Assembly (NCBI RefSeq): GCF_000507245.1
Contig: NC_023035.1
Location: 3,143,570-3,207,569 of the forward strand
Source: Salinispira pacifica
Lineage (GTDB): Bacteria > Spirochaetota > Spirochaetia > DSM-27196 > Salinispiraceae
Direction: 5' to 3'
DNA: 64,000 bases
Shown: positions 9,153-18,831 of the stretch, one piece after another
Layout: the number at the start of each line of letters is the position of its first letter
How positions within the stretch are numbered: the stretch's first letter is position 1
Notes under the pieces: model-generated
Told to the model about the DNA's origin: nothing
The model's input: only the letters and a program-made list of their open reading frames with translations
Database searches by the model: none
Program-made: the position numbers and the translations under genes

Positions 9153-12100
9153 ATGTCAGATAAAAAAATGGTGATTGTCGACGGAAACGCCGCAGTCGCC
9201 CACGTTGCACACGCAACCAACGAGGTAATCGCCATCTATCCGATTACCCCCTCCTCTCCTATGGGTGAGCTTTCAGATGAGTTCTCCGCCAAAGGCAAGG
9301 AGAATATATTCGGTACTACACCCCATGTAGTAGAGATGCAGAGTGAAGCAGGAGCCGCCGGAGCAGTACACGGCGCACTGGCAACAGGTGCACTTACCAC
9401 CACCTTTACCGCCAGCCAGGGCCTTCTTCTGATGATTCCAAACATGTTCAAGATTGCAGGTGAACTGACCCCCACAGTCTTTCACATTGCCGCCAGGGCC
9501 ATCGCCGCCCAGGGATTGAGCATTTTCGGGGATCATTCGGATGTCATGGCAGCACGTTCCACCGGATTTGCCATGCTGGCTTCCAACAACGTCCAGGAAG
9601 CCATGGATAATGCCCTCATAGCCCAGACCGCCACCCTTGAAAGCAGAGTTCCCTTTCTGCATTTCTTCGACGGGTTCCGGACCAGTCATGAAGTTCACAA
9701 GATCGAGGAAGTTTCCTATGAAACCATGAAGGAAATGATCGATATGAAGATGGTTCAGGCTCACCGGGCACGGGGTCTGGATCCCGAACGCCCCAGTATC
9801 ACGGGAACCAGCCAGAATCCCGACGTGTACTTCGCAAGCCGGGAAACGGTGAACAAATACTATGACGCCACACCGGAAATTGTGCAGAACGCCATGGATA
9901 AGTTTGCGAAACTTACCGGCCGTCAGTACAGAATTTTTGATTATTACGGTGCACCGGATGCAGAGCGGATTATCATTCTTATGGGATCCGCAGCTGAAAC
10001 CACCGAAGAAACCGTAGATTATCTCAATGCCCAGGGCGAAAAAGTGGGACTTGTTAAAGTTCATCTGTTCCGCCCCTTCAGCACGAAGCACTTCATCGAC
10101 GCTCTTCCTGCAACGGTTAAATCCATCGCAACCCTGGACATGACCAAGGAAGCCGGCTCACTGGGTGAACCCCTGTATGAGGATGTCCGTACGGCCATCG
10201 GCGAAGCAATGGCTGAGGGCAGCGCAGCCTTCAAGGAATATCCCGCAGTTGTGGGCGGCCGCCACGGTCTGGGTCTCCAGCAGCACGGAACCACCCCTGC
10301 CATGATCAAGGCGGTATTCGACAACCTTGCAGCAAAGACTCCCAAGAACCATTTCACCGTTGGGATTAACGACGATGTAACAAACACCAGCCTGCCCTAC
10401 GATGAAAGCTTCATCACCGAGAGTGAGGACGTGCACCGGGCAGTGTTCTTCGGACTGGGTTCCGACGGAACCGTGGGGGCCAATAAAAACAGCATCAAGA
10501 TTATCGGCGGAGCCACTGACAACTACGCCCAGGGCTATTTCGTATATGACTCCAAAAAAGCGGGCACAACGACAGCCAGTCACCTCCGCTTCGGACCCAA
10601 GCATATCCGCAGCACCTACCTCATTCAGGACTCAAACTTTATTGCATGTCACAAATTTGCGTTCCTGGAAAAGGTAGAGATGCTCAGCATGCTGAAGAAG
10701 GGAGGAACCTTCCTCCTGGCCAGCCCCTACAGCAAGGATGAGGTTTGGGACAAACTTCCCGTTGAGGTACAGAAGCAGATCATCGAAAAAGAAGCGAAAT
10801 TCTACGTAATCGATGCCATGCGCCTGGCGGAAAAGATGGGTATGGGAAACCGTATCAACGTCATTATGCAGACCGCATTCTTCAAAATTTCCGGAATCCT
10901 TCCGGAAGCAGAAGCGGTGAATCTGATTAAAGATGCGATTGTCAAAACCTACTCCAAAAAAGGTAAAGACATTGTGGATGCCAACATCCGCACCGTTGAT
11001 GCAGCCCTGAGTCATGTTGAACAGGTTGACTATCCCAAAACCGCCAGCAGCAAAATCACCAAACCCGCTCTTATTCCCGATGGAGCACCCCAATTTGTGA
11101 AGGAAGTGACCGGAGAAATCATGGCAAACCGGGGACACAAGATCCCCCTCTCAAAACTGCCGGATGACGGAACCTTCCCTGTGGGCACCACCAAATACGA
11201 GAAGCGGAATATTGCCGAAAGCATCCCTGTATGGGATCCTCAGGTATGTATTCAGTGCGGAGACTGTTCCGCAGTATGTCCCCATGCCACCATCCGGATG
11301 AAAGCATATGATGACGGCTTCCTGGAAAAAGCTCCGGACACCTTCAAAAGCTGCGATGCCAAAGGCAAGGACCTTGCCGGCATGAAATTCACCATCCAGG
11401 TAGCTCCCGAAGACTGTACCGGCTGCGGCGCATGTGTGAACATCTGTCCCGCCTTCGCCAAAGACGCCGACGGCAACAAAACCGACCGGAAAGCCATCAA
11501 CATGGAGCTCCAGGCTCCCCTGAGAGATCAGGAAAAAGAAAACTGGGAGTACTTCCTGACCATCCCCAATATTGCCCGGGATAAGGTGAACAAGAAAAAC
11601 ACCAAAGGAAGTCAGCTTCTGGAACCCCTCTTTGAGTTCTCCGGTGCATGTGCAGGATGCGGTGAAACCCCTTATGTGAAACTTCTCAGTCAGATGTTCG
11701 GCGACCGCACGGTGATCGCAAATGCCACAGGATGTTCATCCATCTACGGCGGTAACCTGCCCACAACCCCCTACACCACACGGGCTGACGGTAGAGGTCC
11801 CGCCTGGTCAAACTCCCTCTTTGAAGATGCTGCAGAGTTCGGTTTCGGATACCGCCTCACCGCAGATAAAATGGGTGAGTACAGCCGTGAACTGGTTGCC
11901 AAGGCCAAGGATCAGAAAGTTATCGATGCGGCCCTGGCTGACGAAATCCTTGGCAACAACCAGGAAACTGAAGAACTGATCGAATCCCAGCGTGTCGCCG
12001 TGGGCACGATGAAGGAGATTCTCAGGAAGAAGTCCGATGCATTCAATGAAGAGCTGCTTTCCGTGGCAGACTACCTGGTGAAAAAATCCGTATGGATCCT

Positions 12101-12734
12101 GGGCGGAGACGGATGGGCGTTCGACATCGGTTTCGGAGGCCTGGACCATGTAATCGCCTCAGGCAAGAATGTGAATATTCTGGTAATGGACACCGAAGTG
12201 TACTCCAATACCGGCGGCCAGATGTCCAAGGCAAGTCCCACCGGTGCAATCGCCAAGTTCGCCTTCGGCGGTAAACCCACTAAAAAGAAAGACCTGGGAG
12301 CCATTGCCATGAGCTACGGCTACGTCTATGTGGCAAAGATCTCCATGGGATATAACCGCATCCAGACAATCAAAGCCTTTCAGGAAGCGGAAGCATACGA
12401 CGGTCCCTCCATTATCATGGCCTACAGTCACTGTATCGCCCACGGTATTAAGGACATGGGGCAGGGTATGCAGCATCAGAAGGCTGCGGTTGATTCGGGC
12501 ATGTATCCTCTCTACCGGTTCAACCCTGAGCTGGCGGAAGCGGGTAAGAATCCCCTTCAGCTTGACAGCAAGGAGCCCAAGATCGATCTGGAAGACTATA
12601 TGTACGATCAGATCCGGTTCCGGAGTCTGAAGGCATCCAACCCGGAAGCTGCCGCCAAATATCTTGAGCATGCAAAGCGAGATATTGAGCTTGAATACAA
12701 GCAGCTGCGCTACATGGCCGACCGTCCGTTCTAA
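9153..12734 (+). CDS. nifJ: Pyruvate:ferredoxin (flavodoxin) oxidoreductase
   Basis: A single-chain PFOR of 1193 residues, the usual length. It converts pyruvate and CoA to acetyl-CoA and CO2 with reduction of ferredoxin, the central step of fermentative pyruvate use. Domains in order: TPP/pyrimidine-binding (VAHATNEVIAIYPITPSSPMGE), transketolase C-like, gamma domain, and a 2x[4Fe-4S] ferredoxin domain (CIQCGDCSAVCPH near residue 699 and CTGCGACVNICP near 755). The TPP/proximal-cluster domain follows (CAGCGETPYVKL near 832, GDGWAFDIGFGG, EVYSNTGGQMSKASP). ATG 9153 follows an AGAGGA ribosome site. The gene stands alone between its own promoter with a CRP-like palindrome and a strong terminator at 12798. 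A high, regulated expression level is likely. Confidence 0.97.
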   Translation: MSDKKMVIVDGNAAVAHVAHATNEVIAIYPITPSSPMGELSDEFSAKGKENIFGTTPHVVEMQSEAGAAGAVHGALATGALTTTFTASQGLLLMIPNMFKIAGELTPTVFHIAARAIAAQGLSIFGDHSDVMAARSTGFAMLASNNVQEAMDNALIAQTATLESRVPFLHFFDGFRTSHEVHKIEEVSYETMKEMIDMKMVQAHRARGLDPERPSITGTSQNPDVYFASRETVNKYYDATPEIVQNAMDKFAKLTGRQYRIFDYYGAPDAERIIILMGSAAETTEETVDYLNAQGEKVGLVKVHLFRPFSTKHFIDALPATVKSIATLDMTKEAGSLGEPLYEDVRTAIGEAMAEGSAAFKEYPAVVGGRHGLGLQQHGTTPAMIKAVFDNLAAKTPKNHFTVGINDDVTNTSLPYDESFITESEDVHRAVFFGLGSDGTVGANKNSIKIIGGATDNYAQGYFVYDSKKAGTTTASHLRFGPKHIRSTYLIQDSNFIACHKFAFLEKVEMLSMLKKGGTFLLASPYSKDEVWDKLPVEVQKQIIEKEAKFYVIDAMRLAEKMGMGNRINVIMQTAFFKISGILPEAEAVNLIKDAIVKTYSKKGKDIVDANIRTVDAALSHVEQVDYPKTASSKITKPALIPDGAPQFVKEVTGEIMANRGHKIPLSKLPDDGTFPVGTTKYEKRNIAESIPVWDPQVCIQCGDCSAVCPHATIRMKAYDDGFLEKAPDTFKSCDAKGKDLAGMKFTIQVAPEDCTGCGACVNICPAFAKDADGNKTDRKAINMELQAPLRDQEKENWEYFLTIPNIARDKVNKKNTKGSQLLEPLFEFSGACAGCGETPYVKLLSQMFGDRTVIANATGCSSIYGGNLPTTPYTTRADGRGPAWSNSLFEDAAEFGFGYRLTADKMGEYSRELVAKAKDQKVIDAALADEILGNNQETEELIESQRVAVGTMKEILRKKSDAFNEELLSVADYLVKKSVWILGGDGWAFDIGFGGLDHVIASGKNVNILVMDTEVYSNTGGQMSKASPTGAIAKFAFGGKPTKKKDLGAIAMSYGYVYVAKISMGYNRIQTIKAFQEAEAYDGPSIIMAYSHCIAHGIKDMGQGMQHQKAAVDSGMYPLYRFNPELAEAGKNPLQLDSKEPKIDLEDYMYDQIRFRSLKASNPEAAAKYLEHAKRDIELEYKQLRYMADRPF

Positions 12735-12760
12735 CGGCAGTTTTCATTCTGATATTCGTG

Positions 12761-12782
12761 ATGACCGGCAAGCACCGGTCAT
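12761..12782 (+). other. Stem-loop after nifJ
   Basis: ATGACCGG-6 nt-CCGGTCAT, an 8-bp perfect stem just ahead of the intrinsic terminator. It has no U-tract of its own; it could stabilise the nifJ mRNA 3' end. Confidence 0.4.
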
Positions 12783-12797
12783 TCAGAACAAAATCCG

Positions 12798-12825
12798 GCC
12801 CGGGAGATTCTCCCGGGCTTTTTTT
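12798..12825 (+). terminator. Intrinsic terminator of nifJ
   Basis: GCCCGGGAGA, a one-base centre, then TCTCCCGGGC, immediately followed by seven T: a near-perfect rho-independent terminator. Confidence 0.9.
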
Positions 12826-12853
12826 GTGCGCAACCGGCAGAAAACGGTATACT
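12824..12853 (+). promoter_or_regulatory. Promoter of the tocopherol-cyclase-like gene (candidate leaderless)
   Basis: TTGTGC (12824-12829), an 18-nt spacer and TATACT (12848-12853). The ATG follows after 6 nt at 12860, so the predicted transcription start coincides with the start codon. The -35 box overlaps the T-run of the nifJ terminator. Confidence 0.5.
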
Positions 12854-12859
12854 TGAAGG

Positions 12860-13951
12860 ATGAGAAAACCATTTCGATCACATCTGTACCAGGGGCCGCC
12901 CCTGGACGTTTCCCGGTTGCCCTCCCCGGCCGGCGCAGAAGCTGTATCAGCCACAGACGGGGACACCGGCCGACTGGGGGATGAAGGCTCCAAACGGGGA
13001 TACTTTGAAGGCTGGTACTTCAAACAGACGTTTTCAGACGGCAGAGTAATTGCCTTGATTCCCGGAGTAAGTCTTGGATCAAGCCCTCATGCGTTTATTC
13101 AGATCAATGATTCAGTTCTCGGAAGCTGCTACATCAGATTTTCATTGGATACACTCAGCATAGACCGAAATGCGCTGAACATCCGGATTGCCGGAAATCT
13201 CTTCAGCCTTCAGGGACTTGAGCTGGATCTGGAAAGTCCGCGGGGAGTTTATCAGGGCAGAGTGGGCTTTTCCGAAGTCAGCATGCTTCCGCCAACCCTT
13301 CTTCGGCCAGGCATTATGGGTCCATTCAGCTACATCCCCGGCATGGAATGCTACCACGGACTTGTTTCCATGGATCATCGCTTACACGGCGGCATCCGCA
13401 TTACCCTTCCCGGACAAACTGCAGAATCCACGATGCTCTCCGCAGAGGGCGGACGGGGATATATTGAAAAAGACTTCGGAAGTTCGTTTCCCCACGCATG
13501 GATCTGGATGCAGGCAAACCATTTTTCGGATTCCGGAGCCTCCATTATGCTCAGCTACGCCCATATTCCCCTGGGTTCACGGGGTTTCCCGGGGCAGCTG
13601 GGCTTTTTCCGCCATCCCGAGTTCGCACCCCGGGGCACAGTGTTCGGAACCTACAGCCGCCGGAAAATCCGCAGCACCCGTATTTCCGGCGAAGGACGGC
13701 GCATTGACTGCCGGATCGCAGACAAAGAACGGGGCGGCAATTTCCGGCTGGCCGTTCAGGGGATTACCGACGGGGGACGGGAACTCATTGCGCCGGCCCG
13801 GGGAAACATGGAAAGGCGCATTAAAGAAACGGTCTCCGGAACCATAAGACTCACTCTGTATTCCGGGACCGAGCTGCTCTGGGAAGCTGAAAGCAACGGC
13901 GCAGGCATGGAAATCCAGGGACCGGTGGAGCGCCTGCTGAAACTTGACTGA
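12860..13951 (+). CDS. Tocopherol-cyclase-like protein
   Basis: A 363-residue protein resembling the tocopherol cyclase-like family (Pfam Tocopherol_cycl). It shows the family hallmarks GYFEGWYFK near residue 48, FSYIPGMECYHGLVSMDH in the middle, and EKDFGSSFPHAWIWMQANHF. Plant and cyanobacterial members cyclise tocopherol precursors; in bacteria without tocopherol synthesis the role is not known to me, and none of those genes is present here. There is no signal peptide, and the N-terminal 40 residues are Pro/Gly-rich and variable. The gene is single, divergent in function from its neighbours, and transcribed from the probable leaderless promoter at 12824. The start codon is supported by that promoter rather than by a ribosome site. 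Confidence 0.75.
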   Translation: MRKPFRSHLYQGPPLDVSRLPSPAGAEAVSATDGDTGRLGDEGSKRGYFEGWYFKQTFSDGRVIALIPGVSLGSSPHAFIQINDSVLGSCYIRFSLDTLSIDRNALNIRIAGNLFSLQGLELDLESPRGVYQGRVGFSEVSMLPPTLLRPGIMGPFSYIPGMECYHGLVSMDHRLHGGIRITLPGQTAESTMLSAEGGRGYIEKDFGSSFPHAWIWMQANHFSDSGASIMLSYAHIPLGSRGFPGQLGFFRHPEFAPRGTVFGTYSRRKIRSTRISGEGRRIDCRIADKERGGNFRLAVQGITDGGRELIAPARGNMERRIKETVSGTIRLTLYSGTELLWEAESNGAGMEIQGPVERLLKLD

Positions 13952-14033
13952 TGCCGGCGGAACACCGGCTCATCGCCCGCAGCGGCGGCCCCCAGGACTG
14001 CGGCGGGCTCAAGGGGCAGCGGCGAATATCCGT

Positions 14034-15494
14034 CTACTGTGCCTGTGAGGCGGGGTGCAATCCCGGATCATCCGGGGTGAACACCGAAGGACGGAAGCCC
14101 GGTTGGGTGTTTACCTGGAAATCCTTCTCCAGACAGTGGCCGATTCCAAGGAGACGGGCTTCGCTCCAGGGTTTCCCCACCAGGGATAATCCCAGAGGGA
14201 GGCCGTAGAGATCTCCCATGGGCAGGGTAAGAGAGGGCCAGCCGCTCACCGCCGCAGGACTGCTGCTGCCTCCTCTGGCACAATCCCCCAGAACCGGATC
14301 AATGAGCCATGCGGGATTATTGGAAGGCATAACCAGGGTATCCAGCGTATGTGCCGCAAACATGGCAGCCAGGCCCTGTTCCACCGCAAGCCGGGCGCAG
14401 GTTTCCCGGGCGGCTGCATATGACTGGTCTGCCCTGCCGGAAGTCTTCCAGGACATCTCAAACAGTTCCTGAGCGAAAAACGGCATCACCTCCGCGGCAT
14501 GTTTGGTGTTATAGGCCATTACATCGCCGAGATCTGCAAAACCCGAACCGCTGCGCCTTTGGCTCAAATAATCACGAATATCATCTTTAAACTCGCAGAG
14601 CAGAACGGTGAACTCGGCCTCGTTCAGTTCCTTTCCCCCTGGTAATCCATCCAGCTCGATAAGCTCGGCTCCGAGCTCCCTGATCCGGGAAATCCGGGAA
14701 AAATAGAGATTCAGAACCCCGGGATCAAAGCCTTCGGGCTTTTTCAGCACCCCCACACGGATGCCGCGTAAATCTCTCATCCCCAAAAATGCCTCCGGTG
14801 AGTCTGCCCCTTCCCGTTCGTTCAGAAGAGTTGCAGCGTCCTCCGGATCCTCTCCTTCGATTGCGGACAGGAGCCAGGCAGCTGAAGCAATACTTCGGGC
14901 AATAGGACCGGCGGTATCCTGGCTGCCGGATATGGGAATAATTCCGCCTCGGCTTACCCTGCCCACACCGGGTTTCAGCCCCACCACTCCGTTCATCGCC
15001 GACGGGCAGATAATAGAGCCGTCGGTTTCCGTTCCGATTGCCATTTCGGTGTATCCTGCGGCCACCGCCGCTGCTGAACCGGAGCTGGAACCGCAGGCTG
15101 TGCGGTTCAGAGCGTGGGGGTTGCGGGTAAGCCCTCCGGCAGAGCTCCAGCCGCTTACACTGCGGGTGGACCGGAAATTGGCCCATTCGCTGAGGTTGGT
15201 CTTACCCGCCACAACGGCGCCTTTCTCCTTCAGCTTTCCAACAATGAAGGCATCTTTCTGCACCGGCACATCTCTCAGCGCAAGGCTGCCGCCGCTGTTA
15301 CCCAGCTCAACGGTGTCTATGTTATCCTTCACAAGCACCGGCACCGGAGAAGATTCTGTCTTCCCCTGGCCCCGGAAATTCAAAGATTCCGGATCTGCGA
15401 TGGTAATGCATGCCCGGGTTACCCGGTTTCCCCGTCGGGGGTCATTAATCAGGTCGAAAAACTTGTCCGGCTCAATAGAATTTTGATGGCTCAT
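14034..15494 (-). CDS. Amidase signature family hydrolase
   Basis: A 486-residue amidase-signature enzyme that should hydrolyse an amide bond. It has the Ser-cisSer-Lys triad: Lys in VLVKDNID (about residue 58), the Gly/Ser-rich loop CGSSSGSAAAVAAGY, and the nucleophile region GTETDGSIICPSAMNGVVGLKP. There is no gatB or gatC nearby and the C-terminus differs from GatA, so a peptide or aliphatic amidase is more likely than the tRNA amidotransferase subunit. ATG 15494 is preceded by AGGAG at good spacing. It is the last gene of a minus-strand group with trmH-like and histidine kinase genes upstream; the 42-bp gap allows co-transcription. No signal peptide is seen, so it should be cytoplasmic. 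The substrate is unknown. Confidence 0.85.
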   Translation of the reverse strand: MSHQNSIEPDKFFDLINDPRRGNRVTRACITIADPESLNFRGQGKTESSPVPVLVKDNIDTVELGNSGGSLALRDVPVQKDAFIVGKLKEKGAVVAGKTNLSEWANFRSTRSVSGWSSAGGLTRNPHALNRTACGSSSGSAAAVAAGYTEMAIGTETDGSIICPSAMNGVVGLKPGVGRVSRGGIIPISGSQDTAGPIARSIASAAWLLSAIEGEDPEDAATLLNEREGADSPEAFLGMRDLRGIRVGVLKKPEGFDPGVLNLYFSRISRIRELGAELIELDGLPGGKELNEAEFTVLLCEFKDDIRDYLSQRRSGSGFADLGDVMAYNTKHAAEVMPFFAQELFEMSWKTSGRADQSYAAARETCARLAVEQGLAAMFAAHTLDTLVMPSNNPAWLIDPVLGDCARGGSSSPAAVSGWPSLTLPMGDLYGLPLGLSLVGKPWSEARLLGIGHCLEKDFQVNTQPGFRPSVFTPDDPGLHPASQAQ

Positions 15495-15536
15495 GTACTA
15501 TATCTCCTGTATGGTTTGGCGGCATCTGCGTCCCGC

Positions 15537-16370
15537 CTATGAACCTGCAGCCCGGCTCAAGGCATAGAAAAATATTCCCGCAGCAACTCCCACATTCAGG
15601 CTGTCAACATCCTCATTCATGGGAATCTCCAGAAGGGCATCAGCCTGTTTCAGCAGAGCAGGCCGGATCCCGGTGAATTCATGACCCAGCAGAAGGATCT
15701 CAGCCGGGCCAGGCTTGCTTTCCCGGGACTGATCGGCGCCGTTCATTCCGGATCGGTACCCGGAAAGATCAACAGCTCCGTGTTCCCGCGTTTCCGCAGC
15801 AAGCAGGCGGAACCCTTTGGTTTTCAGTTCTGCAATATCGGTTTCAGGTTCATGGGTATAGAGCAGGGGCATGGAGAACACCCAGCCGGCACTGGCCCTC
15901 ACAGCCTTTCTGCTGAAGGGATCGGCAGATTTGGGCCCCAGAATGATGCCGCCCAGGTTGAACGCACGGGCGCTGCGGATTATCGCACCAAGATTGCTCC
16001 CCTCCTGAATGCCGCTGCAGTCTGCAAATAGACGCTTCCCGGGAGCGGCGTGAAGAAGAGACCCGATGGAGCCAAGATGCGTAAATTCCGGCCGCTGAAA
16101 CGCAGCCAGCACCGCCCGGTGGAATTTAAACCCCACGATACCGCCGATCTCTCCGGGCTCCCGGATGATCACCGGGCATTCCGGGGAGGCCAATTTCTCA
16201 TAATGTGTGCGGTTTGCCGGGGTGCTTAACACTGACCGGATTTTCAGGGAACTGTCAAAGAGGCGGTCCACCAGGGTCCTGCCTTCGGCGATTCCGATGG
16301 AAAGTTCCCGGAGTTCCTTGTCTTTCAACTGAAAATAATCGTTCAGATACCGGTCTTCAGAATCCTGCAT
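15537..16370 (-). CDS. TrmH/SpoU-family RNA 2'-O-methyltransferase
   Basis: A SPOUT methyltransferase of 277 residues. The N-terminal ~100 residues resemble the substrate-binding extension of TrmH/RlmB-type enzymes. The catalytic part carries the three SpoU motifs: IQEGSNLGAIIRSARAFN (motif 1), LLLGHEFTGI (motif 2), and IPMNEDVDSLNVGVAAGIF (motif 3). It would transfer methyl from S-adenosylmethionine to a ribose in tRNA or rRNA; the target cannot be read from sequence. GAGGAG precedes ATG 16370. The start lies 11 bp after the histidine kinase gene, so the two are probably co-transcribed, though no functional link is obvious. Confidence 0.88.
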   Translation of the reverse strand: MQDSEDRYLNDYFQLKDKELRELSIGIAEGRTLVDRLFDSSLKIRSVLSTPANRTHYEKLASPECPVIIREPGEIGGIVGFKFHRAVLAAFQRPEFTHLGSIGSLLHAAPGKRLFADCSGIQEGSNLGAIIRSARAFNLGGIILGPKSADPFSRKAVRASAGWVFSMPLLYTHEPETDIAELKTKGFRLLAAETREHGAVDLSGYRSGMNGADQSRESKPGPAEILLLGHEFTGIRPALLKQADALLEIPMNEDVDSLNVGVAAGIFFYALSRAAGS

Positions 16371-16381
16371 GCGGCGGCTCC

Positions 16382-18745
16382 TCAGGTCCCCGGATGCTCA
16401 ACAGGAACAGATATCAGAAACAGCAGGCCGCCGCCCTGCCGTCTGTTCACAGATATTACTCCCTTCAAATGATACTGAACCAGATTATGCACCAGATGAA
16501 GTCCCATTCCCACCAGGCCTTTGCCCCTCTTGGTGGTGAAAAACGGTTCAAATATACGGTTCACGTTGCCCTGGGAAACTCCTGCTCCGCCGTCCTCGTA
16601 ACGGATGGTAAGCTGTTCGCCCCGGACCGCCGCCTGGATCCCAATTTCACCCTTCTGTGCCGATTCATATCCGTGTTGAATGCTGTTATGAATCAGCTCC
16701 TGAAATACCTGTTCCAGAGCTTCCGCATCATTATACACCTCCAGCTGCTCAGGACAGTCAATCCGCATATCCAGGTTTGCCCCCCGGGTTGAGGTGCTTC
16801 GGCTATACAGAATGTCAAACACATCCCGGGGGCGAAATCTGCTGAGTTTCTGCTGCCCCGGCTGTACGCTCAATGAGCGGAAGGTATCCACCAGATCCCC
16901 AGCTCTGCGAAGATTTCTCTGAAGGGAGTCGGAGGCTTCCCCCACCTGATGCAGGAATTTGATAACCTCACCTATTCCGTATGCCTCCCCGGGATTCTCA
17001 GACGACCGCCGGACCGATTCCTGATCCGCATCAGCAGAGATCTCATGTTCAAATGATCCGAGGATTTCCCGGCTTCGGTCCTGGAGGAAGGATGCCAGTG
17101 TGATGCTGGAGCCGATGGGAGTGTTCAGCTCATGTCCCACCCCGGCAATGAGGCGGCTCATCTCGGTGAGGCGTTCGACCCGGCTCAGTTCTCTCTGTGC
17201 ATGCTGGAGCTCATCCAGGAGTGCCTCCCGTTCCCGTTCCCGCTGTGATGCCTGATGGATGAGCGTCCAACGGTAGAGGTATCCGGAGAGTTCATAGGCA
17301 ATATGCTCAGGAAGATCCAAGGCATCGGGAGTTACCGCTGCCACGATGTATCCAAGGGGGGTGCTGTTATGCTGAAGGGGGACCGTATGAATCCGGTGAG
17401 CCGGGGTGCAGATTATTTCGGAAAGATCCGGTGGTAACAGCCGTTCGCCCCGGCGGATTTTCCGGGTATCGGGAGTAAGAAGGACCACCCGCCGTTCTCC
17501 GCAGGAGGTATCAACATAGAAGCCCTGATCCATCCTGAGAAGCTGCTCATCGCCGGACTCCTCATTCTGCAGCATCACCAGCAGCACCCGGACTCCGGCA
17601 TACATCAGAGTGTCCGCAAGCTCGGGAAAACATCGGCTGAGTCTGGGCTGTTCCAGCAATATCTTTGTAAACTTAAGCCGGAACTGCTGACGTTCCTTGA
17701 TCCTCAAATCTCCCAGCAGCAGCTCCCGGGCCCGGTTTACCTGAGTGCCTTTCAGCGCATGGCCTGTGGAGGGACGAAAAACAGGCACAGAGGCAATCCG
17801 GCTATCCAGAGCCTCAGGCTTTTCCTTGGAGTTTGGGTGTTCCTCCGTATTTCCGGCCCCAGACTCTTGTTCATTGATCAGAGCAAGCATGGTTTCCGCA
17901 GCCTTTTTTCCCATTTCTCTGATGGGAAACTGCACCGTCGAAAGAGGGGGATTCATGGCAGATGCATATTCAAAATCATCAAATCCGCTGAGCATAACAT
18001 CTTCAGGAATGGAAATGGAATGTTCGGAAAGGGCCTGGGAAGCGCCGAAGGCACTCAAATCGTTGGCACATACAATCAGATCCGGTAATTCCTTGCCGCT
18101 ATGCAGAAAATCATGGATCCGGGACCGGGCGGTGAAGGAGGTAAAGTCCCCCTGAATATAATATTCGGGATCAAATTTCATGGAAGCGTGCTGAAGGGCA
18201 TCCAGAAACGCTCTGTACCGCTCTTCTGCTTCAATATTTCCGGGAGGTCCCGCCAGGAATGCCGGGTTTTTGAATGTTCCGGTGGTGACAAGCCCGCAGA
18301 CCAAATCGTACATGCCCCGGTAATTATCCGCATTGATGCATGGCAGGTCTTCCAGCTCGCTGCCCACATTCACCACAGGTCTGCCGGACAACGGGTTGAT
18401 GATTTTTGAGCGGAGCAGCCCTTCCTGTTCCCGGTATGCCAGTCCGCCTCCATAGATAATAAATCCGGATGCGGGAACCCGTGAACTCAGCTGGTAAATC
18501 CAGTTTCCGGATTCTCCCCCGCCCGGGTCCGGCGGCAGCTCGGAATCCTTGTCTCCGCAGCCGTCAATGCTCTCCTCTCCAACATTTTCAACGGGATAAT
18601 TCTCCTCAAGGAGATACCCGCCGTTCACGCTGATCCACGGAATTCCATGTGCATCGAAAACCTCGCCGATTCCCGCAGCCAGTTCCCAGGAAACAAAAAA
18701 TGAGTAGCCGGGCTGAAGAAGAAGTACCGGGTCGACCGTTTTCAT
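16382..18745 (-). CDS. Histidine kinase with LacI-type periplasmic-binding-like sensor domain
   Basis: A 787-residue protein with no HTH and no membrane span. Residues 1-320 look like the ligand-binding half of LacI/GalR regulators (VNGGYLLEENYPVENV, FLAGPPGNIEAEERYRAF, PDLIVCANDLSAFGASQAL, EDVMLSGFDDFEYASAMNPPLSTV). A GAF-like region and a coiled coil follow, then a HisKA-like segment with the phospho-acceptor in VGHELNTPIG (about residue 537). The ATPase lid has N-box QELIHNSIQHGY, G-boxes YEDGGAGV and GMGLHLVHNL, and F-box FEPFFTTK. It should sense a small cytoplasmic ligand, probably a sugar, and phosphorylate an unlinked response regulator; none lies next to it. GGAG precedes ATG 18745. 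It is the first gene of the kinase-trmH-amidase group. Confidence 0.85.
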   Translation of the reverse strand: MKTVDPVLLLQPGYSFFVSWELAAGIGEVFDAHGIPWISVNGGYLLEENYPVENVGEESIDGCGDKDSELPPDPGGGESGNWIYQLSSRVPASGFIIYGGGLAYREQEGLLRSKIINPLSGRPVVNVGSELEDLPCINADNYRGMYDLVCGLVTTGTFKNPAFLAGPPGNIEAEERYRAFLDALQHASMKFDPEYYIQGDFTSFTARSRIHDFLHSGKELPDLIVCANDLSAFGASQALSEHSISIPEDVMLSGFDDFEYASAMNPPLSTVQFPIREMGKKAAETMLALINEQESGAGNTEEHPNSKEKPEALDSRIASVPVFRPSTGHALKGTQVNRARELLLGDLRIKERQQFRLKFTKILLEQPRLSRCFPELADTLMYAGVRVLLVMLQNEESGDEQLLRMDQGFYVDTSCGERRVVLLTPDTRKIRRGERLLPPDLSEIICTPAHRIHTVPLQHNSTPLGYIVAAVTPDALDLPEHIAYELSGYLYRWTLIHQASQREREREALLDELQHAQRELSRVERLTEMSRLIAGVGHELNTPIGSSITLASFLQDRSREILGSFEHEISADADQESVRRSSENPGEAYGIGEVIKFLHQVGEASDSLQRNLRRAGDLVDTFRSLSVQPGQQKLSRFRPRDVFDILYSRSTSTRGANLDMRIDCPEQLEVYNDAEALEQVFQELIHNSIQHGYESAQKGEIGIQAAVRGEQLTIRYEDGGAGVSQGNVNRIFEPFFTTKRGKGLVGMGLHLVHNLVQYHLKGVISVNRRQGGGLLFLISVPVEHPGT

Positions 18746-18831
18746 CCATTCACTCCGTTTTTCTGTTGGAAAACAATTGAAAGATGTTCACATACGTATT
18801 CTGATATGAATTTCACCGGATGGCAAGGATT

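Noticed and set aside
9273-10091. 272-residue minus-strand frame
   Set aside because: Antisense to nifJ; a by-product of GC-rich codon use.
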